Positions 57,791-64,000 of a DNA stretch of 64,000 nt are shown in pieces. The stretch spans positions 1,178,001 through 1,242,000 of the forward strand of contig NZ_LQGV01000003.1 of the NCBI RefSeq assembly GCF_001620065.1, given 5' to 3'. A model generated the notes under the pieces. The model was given only the letters and a program-made list of their open reading frames with translations, searched no databases and had not been told where the DNA came from. Numbering within the stretch: the stretch's first letter is position 1; every line of letters begins with the position of its first letter. The position numbers were made by a program, and so were the translations under genes. Origin of the DNA: Microbacterium sp. TNHR37B (GTDB lineage: Bacteria; Actinomycetota; Actinomycetes; Actinomycetales; Microbacteriaceae).

Positions 57791-58896
57791 AGATCAGCAT
57801 CGAGAACCTGACGTTGAGCTACGGCGACGCGATCGCCGTGCGCGATCTCAACCTCGAGATCGCCGAGGGGGAGGCGCTGGTCCTCCTCGGGCAGTCCGGA
57901 TGCGGCAAGACGAGCACGATGCGGTGCATCGCCGGGCTCGAGACCCCCGACAGCGGACGGATCACGGTGGGTGACGACGTGCTCTTCGACTCCCGCCGGG
58001 GCATCAATCGCGCCTCCCACAAGCGCAACATCGGCATGGTCTTCCAGTCGTATGCGATCTGGCCCCACATGACGGTGTTCGAGAACGTCGCGTTCCCGTT
58101 GAAGATGCAGCGGGCCTCCCGCGCCGACATCGCCGCGCGCGTGGCGGAGACTCTTGCCCTCGTCGGACTGGAAGGGTTCGCGGAGCGCGGCGCCTCGATG
58201 CTGTCGGGGGGACAGATGCAGCGCGTCGCCCTCGCGCGGAGCCTCGTGATGCAGCCGTCCGTCATGCTGCTGGACGAGCCGCTGTCGAACCTCGACGCGC
58301 GCCTGCGTCATCGCCTCCGGGGAGACCTCCGCGACCTGCAGCACCGTCTCGGCCTCACCTCCGTGTACGTGACGCACGACCAGGAGGAGGCGCTCGCGCT
58401 CGCCGACCACATCGCCATGATGCAGTTCGGCCGCATCGTGCAGCTCGGCCGGCCCGACGAGATCTACGGCAAGCCGCTGAGCGCTTCCATCGCCGACTTC
58501 CTCGGTGTCGCGAACATCCTTCCCGTCGCTGCGGCCGGCCCCGGGGCGGTGACGCTCACGGGCACCGATGTCACGCTCCAGGTGGGCGCCTACGTCCCGT
58601 CTCGGGAACTGCGGGCCTGCGTGCGCGCGGAGGACATCCTCCTCGGGGAGGACGTTCCCGCCGAAGCCCCGAACACGGTGGAGGGCACGATCACGACCCG
58701 CGAGTTCCTCGGTGCCACCGCCACCTTCCGCATCCGGCTCTCCGATGACGTCGAGATCTCCGTCATGGGCACCAAGCAGCAGGCGCACCGCGCCGCCGAG
58801 GGCGACCGCATCCGTGTGCACCTCCCGGTCGACGCCGTGCAGGTGCTTCCGCCCGAGGTTCCCGAGCTGGAACTCCCGGAGGAGGTCGCCGCATGA
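57787..58896 (+). CDS. ABC transporter ATP-binding protein (PotA/FbpC type)
   Basis: 369 aa. Nucleotide-binding domain with Walker A GQSGCGKTS, signature MLSGGQMQRVALARS, Walker B VMLLDEPLSNLD and switch His VYVTHDQEEALA, followed by a TOBE-type regulatory domain (from ~270). Similar to FbpC/PotA/CysA ATPases. It is coupled at both ends by ATGA overlaps to the dehydrogenase and the permease gene, tying catabolism and import into one operon. Confidence 0.94.
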   Translation: MKISIENLTLSYGDAIAVRDLNLEIAEGEALVLLGQSGCGKTSTMRCIAGLETPDSGRITVGDDVLFDSRRGINRASHKRNIGMVFQSYAIWPHMTVFENVAFPLKMQRASRADIAARVAETLALVGLEGFAERGASMLSGGQMQRVALARSLVMQPSVMLLDEPLSNLDARLRHRLRGDLRDLQHRLGLTSVYVTHDQEEALALADHIAMMQFGRIVQLGRPDEIYGKPLSASIADFLGVANILPVAAAGPGAVTLTGTDVTLQVGAYVPSRELRACVRAEDILLGEDVPAEAPNTVEGTITTREFLGATATFRIRLSDDVEISVMGTKQQAHRAAEGDRIRVHLPVDAVQVLPPEVPELELPEEVAA

Positions 58897-60662
58897 CCTC
58901 CGCGCCCCCCGCTCCACTGGAGACGGGCGTCGTGTCGACCCGCCGCGGTCGCCCGCCCGCCCCGTCCCACTTCCGCCCGCGCCGCATCGCCGGTGTCGCC
59001 GCGCTGTACGGCATCCTCGCGATCCTCATCCTGATGCCCGTCGCGCTGGTGGTGATCTCGGCGTTCACGACCACCACGCCGCGCCCGGGGAACATCGACC
59101 TCACGAGCCTCACCCTGGAGAACTTCGCCGCGGTCTTCAGCCCCGGAGCCCTGCGCGCCGCGGGCAACTCGCTCCTCGTCGGGATCGGGGCATCGATCGT
59201 CGCGCTCGCGTGCGGCGGCTTCCTCGCCTTCGTCACCGCCCGCAGCAACGCGCCGGCCCGCCGATTCCTGTACTTCGTGGGTCTCGTGCCCATGTTCCTG
59301 CCGAGCTTCGTGGGGGCGCTGGCGTGGGGGCTGCTCGGCGGCCCAAACGCCGGACTGCTGAACATCCTGGCCCGCGACCTCGGCCTCGGACAGGTCATCA
59401 ACATCTATACGTTGCCGGGGCTCATCGTCGTGCTCGGCATCTACTACGCGCCGTACGCGTTCCTGCTCATCCACGCGTCCTTCAGCCTCATGAACCCCGA
59501 CCTCGAAGAGGCCGCCCGCGTGCACGGATCGACACCGGCGCAGGTGCTGCGGCGAGTGACGTTCCCGCTCGCGACCCCCGCGATCCTCGGGTCGGCGATC
59601 CTCATCTTCGTGCTCACGGTGGAGAATTTCCCGGTCGCGCAGATGATCGGCAGCGCCAGCGGGTTGGACACCCTCCCGACCTACATCTTCCGGCTCATGA
59701 ACTCGGCGCCCTCCCGCGGCAACGAGGCGGCGGCGGTCGCGATCGCGCTCGTGATCGTGGTGCTGGTGGTCACTGCCATTCAGCGGCGGATCGTCTCGCG
59801 GCGCACGTTCACCACGGTGGCCGGCAAGGGGCTGAAGCTCGCGAAGGTGGACCTCGGCTGGTTCCGCGTCCCGGCGCTCATCCTCGGCATCGTCTACTTC
59901 GTCGTCACGACCGTGCTGCCGCTGCTGGCCCTCCTGTTCGTCGCGATGCACGAGTCGCCCTACGTCGCGAGCGTCACCGGGGCCTTCACCTCCGGACGGC
60001 TCAACCTCGACGAGTTCGTCGACGTGCTCACCGACCCCACCGTGCAGCGCGCGACGGTCAACTCCGTCACGGTCGGCGTCTCTGCCGCCCTCATCGGAAC
60101 GGTGCTGGCGTTCATCGTGTCGTACGTCGTCAACCGCACCAAGACGCCGGGCCGCGGGGGCCTCGGCTACATCAGCATGATCCCCCTCGCCGTGCCGGCG
60201 ATCGTCCTCGGCCTCGGGCTCCTGTGGACCTGGCTCCTCATTCCGCTGCCGGTCTACGGAACCCTGCTCGTGATGGTGATCGCCTTCGTCGCGGCGCAGA
60301 TGCCCCAGGGATACCAGGGGGCGAGCTCCGGGATCCTGCAGATCCACGCCGACCTCGAGGACAGCGCCGTCATGCACGGGGCGAGCCGTACGCGCGCCAT
60401 CTGGAAGGTCACCGCGCCGCTCCTGCGGGTACCGCTCACGTCGACGTTCCTGCTCCTGCTGATGCTGTCGATGCGCGAGCTCACCGTTCCGCTGTTCCTG
60501 TTCACGACCGACACCCGGCTGCTGTCGATCATCATCTTCGACGACTTCGAGAACGGGATCCTGCAGTCCAGCGCCGCCACGAGCGTGCTCTACTGCGGCC
60601 TGATCTTCGTGCTCGCCTACCTCGCTCGACGCTTCGGCGCCGATGCGCCCAAGGGCAACTGA
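58893..60662 (+). CDS. ABC transporter permease, fused two-copy (FbpB type)
   Basis: 589 aa with about 12 helices in two homologous halves, each with an ATPase-docking EAA loop: EEAARVHGSTPAQVLRRVTFP (~residues 207-227) and EDSAVMHGASRTRAIWKVTAP (~489-509). This is the duplicated FbpB-type permease found with ferric-type binding proteins; members carry iron, phosphonates, thiamine or carboxylates. Substrate here is inferred from context to be an organic acid. Confidence 0.93.
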   Translation: MTSAPPAPLETGVVSTRRGRPPAPSHFRPRRIAGVAALYGILAILILMPVALVVISAFTTTTPRPGNIDLTSLTLENFAAVFSPGALRAAGNSLLVGIGASIVALACGGFLAFVTARSNAPARRFLYFVGLVPMFLPSFVGALAWGLLGGPNAGLLNILARDLGLGQVINIYTLPGLIVVLGIYYAPYAFLLIHASFSLMNPDLEEAARVHGSTPAQVLRRVTFPLATPAILGSAILIFVLTVENFPVAQMIGSASGLDTLPTYIFRLMNSAPSRGNEAAAVAIALVIVVLVVTAIQRRIVSRRTFTTVAGKGLKLAKVDLGWFRVPALILGIVYFVVTTVLPLLALLFVAMHESPYVASVTGAFTSGRLNLDEFVDVLTDPTVQRATVNSVTVGVSAALIGTVLAFIVSYVVNRTKTPGRGGLGYISMIPLAVPAIVLGLGLLWTWLLIPLPVYGTLLVMVIAFVAAQMPQGYQGASSGILQIHADLEDSAVMHGASRTRAIWKVTAPLLRVPLTSTFLLLLMLSMRELTVPLFLFTTDTRLLSIIIFDDFENGILQSSAATSVLYCGLIFVLAYLARRFGADAPKGN

Positions 60663-60711
60663 CCTGTCCCTCACCCACCTCACCCGAACCACATTTCAGA
60701 GAGGAAATGCC

Positions 60712-61818
60712 ATGAGAAAGCACACCCTGGGGGCGATCACCGTCCTCGCCGCCGTCGGGCTCCTCGCCGGCTGCGCCGGCGGCCCGGCCGCGCCCGGCGC
60801 CGACCCGACCGATGCCAACGGAGACTTCGTCGTCGACGGCGAGCTGATCGCGACCGCCGACGTCTTCGAGAAGGCCAAGGAAGAGGGCACGCTCGTCTTC
60901 TACACCGGCGCGAGCGAGGTCTCCGAGAAGGAGGTCACCGACGCCTTCACCGAGCTGACCGGCATCCCCGTCGAGATCGTCCGCCTGGCGCCCAACAAGC
61001 TCCAGGAGCGCATCCTGAGTGAGAACGCCGCGGGGAAGCTCGGCGCGGACCTCGTCCGCATCTCGGGAGAAGACTTGATCGTCGCTCTCGCCGACGAGGG
61101 CGTCTTCCAGCCCACCACCCTCTCCGACGACATCTCCGGTGCGCTGATCGACGGAGCCGTGTTCGAGGACGGGCTCTACGTCAACAGCTTCGATCGCGTC
61201 TACAGCTTCGGCTACAACAACCAGGTCATCGACGCCGCCGACGCCCCGAAGAACTGGGCCGACCTCATCGATCCCGCCTACGCGGGCCAGGTCGGGCTCG
61301 TCCAGGTGGGGGCGGGCGGTTCCACCGCGGCGCTCACCCGCTTCCAGTTCGACGCCCTGGGCGAGCAGTGGATGCGCGACATGGCGGCGAACAAGCCGCG
61401 CATCTTCGACTCGTCGGCGAACCTCACCGACGCGCTCGCGCGCGGGGAGATCTCGATCGGCGCGGTGCCCATCGGCACGGCCTACTCCGCGATCCTCGAA
61501 GGCGCGCCGATCACGATCGCCATGCCGGAGGAGGGCGCCGCGGCCTATCCGTTCTACCTCGGGCAGACGGCCTCGACGGCGCGATCGAACGCGGCCACCG
61601 TGTTCGTGAACTGGCTGCTGTCCTCGGACGGCCAGACCCTCGCCGCCTCGATCGGCGACTATCCGGTGAACCAGAACGCCCCCACTCCGACGATCGGAGA
61701 CGTGGAGCTCCCCCCCGCTGACTCCGGGTTCGTCGCTCGCTCCACGCTGGAGGAGTCACTCGAGCATCTCCAGTCCGATGCGGCGCTGTGGATGCAGATC
61801 TTCGACTACACCGGCTGA
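60712..61818 (+). CDS. Extracellular solute-binding lipoprotein (ferric-type family)
   Basis: 368 aa with a lipoprotein signal ending LLAGC (C21). It is a type-2 periplasmic-binding fold of the FbpA/FutA class: LVFYTGASEVSEKEVTDAFTELTGIPVEIVRLAPNKLQERILSE, then GADLVRISGEDLIVALADEGVF. The tyrosine cluster expected in true ferric binders is not evident in the C-terminal half, which supports an anion cargo. GAGAGGAAA precedes ATG 60712. It ends just before a 16-bp stem-loop. Confidence 0.9.
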   Translation: MRKHTLGAITVLAAVGLLAGCAGGPAAPGADPTDANGDFVVDGELIATADVFEKAKEEGTLVFYTGASEVSEKEVTDAFTELTGIPVEIVRLAPNKLQERILSENAAGKLGADLVRISGEDLIVALADEGVFQPTTLSDDISGALIDGAVFEDGLYVNSFDRVYSFGYNNQVIDAADAPKNWADLIDPAYAGQVGLVQVGAGGSTAALTRFQFDALGEQWMRDMAANKPRIFDSSANLTDALARGEISIGAVPIGTAYSAILEGAPITIAMPEEGAAAYPFYLGQTASTARSNAATVFVNWLLSSDGQTLAASIGDYPVNQNAPTPTIGDVELPPADSGFVARSTLEESLEHLQSDAALWMQIFDYTG

Positions 61819-61828
61819 TCCTGCTCCC

Positions 61829-61869
61829 GAGGGGCGGCGCCGTCACCTCCCCCGACGGCGCCGCCCCTC
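61829..61869 (+). terminator. Strong hairpin after the solute-binding gene
   Basis: A perfect 16-bp stem, GAGGGGCGGCGCCGTC (61829-61844) with GACGGCGCCGCCCCTC (61854-61869), and a 9-nt pyrimidine loop, starting 10 bp after the stop. No U-tract, so either factor-assisted termination or 3'-end protection of the upstream mRNA. Confidence 0.65.
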
Positions 61870-61871
61870 AC

Positions 61872-61899
61872 GTCTGCATCCCCGGGTCTGCATCCCCGG
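61872..61899. repeat. Tandem 14-bp duplication
   Basis: GTCTGCATCCCCGG occurs twice in direct succession (61872-61885 and 61886-61899), between the hairpin and the ribosome-binding site of the following GntR gene. Confidence 0.9.
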
Positions 61900-61926
61900 C
61901 CTGGATTCCGGAACGAAGGAGAAACC

Positions 61927-62562
61927 ATGGACGTCGCGGCCCTCATCCGCGAGCAGATCCTCGCGGGCGATCTGGTTCCCCACCAGCGTCTGGTCGAGAC
62001 CGATCTGGCCGAGCAGTTCGCCGTGTCGCGCGCGGCCGTGCGCGATGCGCTGGGCGCGCTGGCGGGGGAGGGCGTGGTCGAGCGCGTGCAGAACCGCGGG
62101 GCGCGGGTGCGGGCGTTCACCCTGGCCGAGGCGATCGAGATCGCCGAGGTGCGCCGAGCACTGGAGTCGCTGTGCGCGGGGAAAGCGGCCGAGACGGTGA
62201 GCGACGACGAGATCGTCGCCCTGCGGGGGATCCGCGACGAGATGTGGGAGGCGGTCGCGGCGGGCGACGTGATCTCCTACGCCGCGAAGAACCGGGAGCT
62301 CCACGCACTCATCCACGCCATCAGCGGGCAGGGAACCGCCCACGCGCTGATCGAGCGCCTCCGCGGGCAGAGCGTGCGCCATCAGTACAAGCTCGCGATG
62401 AAGCCCGGGCGTCCGCAGGTCTCGGTCGAGGAGCACGCCGCGATCATCGACGCGATCTGTGCGCGCGATCGCCAGGCCGCCGAGAGCGCGATGGCCGCCC
62501 ACCTCGACAGCGTCATCGATGCGATGCGTGCGGTCGACGCGGAGCAGCGGGGAGCGCGATGA
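61927..62562 (+). CDS. GntR family regulator (FCD type), paralog 2
   Basis: 211 aa, with winged helix-turn-helix at ~1-58 (LVPHQRLVETDLAEQFAVSRAAVRDALGALAGEGVVERVQNRGARVRAF) and an FCD domain (LHALIHAISGQGTAHALIERLRGQSVRHQYKLAMKPGRPQVSVEEHAAIIDAI). It is a clear paralog of the regulator at 53513-54160. ATG 61927 has AAGGAG upstream. No TTGTNNACAA site is seen in front of it, so it is probably co-expressed with or read through from the operon before it. Confidence 0.93.
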   Translation: MDVAALIREQILAGDLVPHQRLVETDLAEQFAVSRAAVRDALGALAGEGVVERVQNRGARVRAFTLAEAIEIAEVRRALESLCAGKAAETVSDDEIVALRGIRDEMWEAVAAGDVISYAAKNRELHALIHAISGQGTAHALIERLRGQSVRHQYKLAMKPGRPQVSVEEHAAIIDAICARDRQAAESAMAAHLDSVIDAMRAVDAEQRGAR

Positions 62563-62584
62563 CCCCGCGGGAGACGGCACGCCG

Positions 62585-63784
62585 GTGAGACCCCGCCGGG
62601 GGCCCGCGCGGCCACCCCGAGGACTGGCGCTGCTGCTGGTCCACGCCGTCGTGGTGCAGGCGATCAGCTACGGCGTACGGCCGGCGATCTCGTACGAGAT
62701 CCTCCACCTCGGACTCGGCCCTGCGTGGCTCGGCGTTGCGACGGCCGCCTTCGCCCTTCCACCCCTCCTCCTCGCGCTTCCGGCCGGCCGCATCGTCGAC
62801 CGGGTCGGCGAGCGGGGGATGCTCATCGCCGGGGGGCTGTCCCTCGCCGCCGCGGCTGCCGTCGCCCTCGTCCTCCCGGGGTCGGCGGCCGGGCTGATCG
62901 TGGCGACGGTGCTGCTGGGGCTCGGCGTGCTCTTCTCCGTCGTCGGCGAGCAGGCGTGGGTGATGCGCAGTGCCCGCGACGATCGCCTCGACTTCTCGTT
63001 CGGCCTGTACACCTTCGCGACCTCGGGCGGGCAGATGCTGGGGCCGCTGCTGCTGCTCGTGCCTTCGCCCGTGCCGGCGGCGCCACCGCTCACGGCCGTG
63101 GCCGGCGTCGGCGTCGTGCTGGGCGTCGCCGCGGTCGTGCTGTCGTTCGGGGTCCCGTCGGCTCTCGCGCGGGGGGATGGTGTCTCCTCGCCCGGCTCTC
63201 GGGAGGGGGTGTTCGCGCTCGTGCGTCGCCCGGGTGTTCCCTCTGCGCTCGTCGCGAGCAGCATCGTCCTGACCTCCCTCGACATCCTCCTCGCCTACCT
63301 TCCGCTTCTCGCCCAGGAGCGGGGACTGGCCCCCGCATGGGTGAGCGCGATGCTCGTCGCTCGCGGCGCCGCCACCATGCTGTCGCGCGTGTGCCTGTCG
63401 ATCCTCACGGGGCGGTTCGGGCGCCGGCGTGTGCTCGTCGTCGGAGGCCTGGTGGCCGCGATCGGTCTCGCCTTCCTCGCTGTTCCTCTCCCGCCGCTTG
63501 CGCTGACGGCAGCGATCGCCGCGTATGGCCTCGCGGCGGGAACGGTACAGCCCCTCACGATGTCGTGGATGACCCTCATCACCCCTCCGGCGGAGCGCGG
63601 GACGGCGGCGTCGCTGCGGCTGGTCGGCAACCGCATCGGGCAGAGCGCGATCCCACTCGTGGTGGCGGGAGCCTCCGCCGCCGCCGGCGCCACCGGCGTC
63701 TTCCTCCTCATGGGAGGCGCGCTCGTGGGCGCGGCCGCTATGTCGCGCGCGGCGCCCGACGGTCCCGACCTCCAGGCGGACTGA
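62585..63784 (+). CDS. MFS transporter
   Basis: 399-aa major facilitator with 12 predicted helices (LALLLVHAVVVQAISYGVRPAISYEIL, PPLLLALPAGRIVDRVGERGMLIAGG and the second-half copy LSILTGRFGRRRVLVVGG with its basic loop motif). Start GTG 62585 lies 23 bp after the GntR stop, so the two are co-transcribed. It may import or export an acid linked to the catabolic locus. The substrate is not identifiable. Confidence 0.85.
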   Translation: MRPRRGPARPPRGLALLLVHAVVVQAISYGVRPAISYEILHLGLGPAWLGVATAAFALPPLLLALPAGRIVDRVGERGMLIAGGLSLAAAAAVALVLPGSAAGLIVATVLLGLGVLFSVVGEQAWVMRSARDDRLDFSFGLYTFATSGGQMLGPLLLLVPSPVPAAPPLTAVAGVGVVLGVAAVVLSFGVPSALARGDGVSSPGSREGVFALVRRPGVPSALVASSIVLTSLDILLAYLPLLAQERGLAPAWVSAMLVARGAATMLSRVCLSILTGRFGRRRVLVVGGLVAAIGLAFLAVPLPPLALTAAIAAYGLAAGTVQPLTMSWMTLITPPAERGTAASLRLVGNRIGQSAIPLVVAGASAAAGATGVFLLMGGALVGAAAMSRAAPDGPDLQAD

Positions 63785-63900
63785 GCGCGCCGCCAGGGGC
63801 GGGAGCCGGCCGCCGCCGTGCTCCGGGCTTCGGGGTCGGGCCTCGCCCTCGCCCGTGCCGCAACGGCGAGGCCGGCGGCGCACACCGGTGGGGGCCGGTG

Positions 63901-64000
63901 GTGCACAACGGCGGGGATGGGCGGTGCACAACGGCGGGGATGGAGGCCGACACGCCGTGGCGGGGTCGGCAGGGGACGGCGTGTCGCCCCATCCATCCGC
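63901..64000. repeat. Nested palindromic repeat, copy 7 (truncated by the window end)
   Basis: The left arm GTGCACAACGGCGGGG occurs twice (from 63901 and from 63924). Inner arms GACACGCCG (63949-63957) and CGGCGTGTC (63977-63985) have standard spacing; the right outer arm begins TCCGC at 63996 and runs off the window. It lies 117 bp after the MFS stop. The rest of 63785-63900 shows no gene. Confidence 0.85.

Noticed and set aside
58590..60692. 700-codon open frame on the minus strand
   Set aside because: Antisense to the fused permease gene; highly charged, low-complexity product with no domain.
1..64000. tRNA, rRNA or known riboswitch genes
   Set aside because: All intergenic stretches were read; none shows a cloverleaf with T-arm GTTCGA-type sequence or a recognised riboswitch core. 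A covariance-model scan would be decisive.

Overview
The window is high-GC actinobacterial DNA with strongly G/C-ending codons, frequent GTG starts, ATGA stop/start overlaps and many candidate leaderless promoters. The gene families (DUF6716 glycosyltransferase, short NeuB, glucoamylase-type enzyme, GntR/FCD regulators, many MFS pumps) suggest Microbacteriaceae, probably Microbacterium. This is judged from sequence features alone. No rRNA, tRNA, CRISPR array, transposase or prophage was seen.

Layout. 1-12.8 kb: single genes and short operons for redox, stress and export: aldo/keto reductase, a divergent MFS/MarR pair, SRPBCC, YaeQ, a DUF427-serine hydrolase-CatA-like operon, DUF808, a MATE exporter, an alpha/beta hydrolase and a quinone-oxidoreductase-like enzyme. 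12.8-17.3 kb: a nonulosonic-acid (sialic/Kdn-like) glycan locus: Gfo/Idh oxidoreductase, CMP-sugar synthetase fused to a KdsC-like phosphatase, NeuB lacking its SAF domain, and a DUF6716 glycosyltransferase. 17.3-24.2 kb: AraC/VOC/DUF1801/PdxH, a 2H phosphoesterase, a DHA2 exporter with a histidine-rich N terminus divergent from a TetR regulator, GNAT, and an internally deleted methyltransferase. 24.2-37.7 kb: a D-lactate/glycolate-type FAD/Fe-S dehydrogenase with an operator-overlapped leaderless promoter, GntR, bleomycin-resistance-like VOC, a PQQ-type sugar dehydrogenase lipoprotein, PurB, LMW-PTP, a WXG100-like/lipase pair, HisC-like aminotransferase and GT39.

37.8-48.6 kb: a carbohydrate locus. 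A glucoamylase-type (GH144-like) enzyme and an oligopeptide-type ABC importer run leftward, a LacI regulator sits in the middle, and GH13 and GH1 run rightward from a region with two LacI-type operators. 48.9-52.4 kb: E1alpha-E1beta-E2 of a 2-oxoacid dehydrogenase. 53.5-63.8 kb: a carboxylate-catabolic locus with 4-oxalomesaconate hydratase, 4-carboxy-4-hydroxy-2-oxoadipate aldolase and 4-oxalomesaconate tautomerase (the lower gallate pathway, with no ring-cleavage enzyme in view), a DUF1932 dehydrogenase, a ferric-type ABC importer, and two paralogous GntR/FCD regulators at its ends. Its two transcription units share a near-duplicate promoter/operator.

Two patterns run across the window. First, a nested palindromic repeat of about 80 bp with near-constant geometry occurs seven times, each time just 3' of a stop codon. 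Second, about 16 genes have a -10-like hexamer 6-7 nt before the start codon, which indicates leaderless mRNAs and fixes several start codons.
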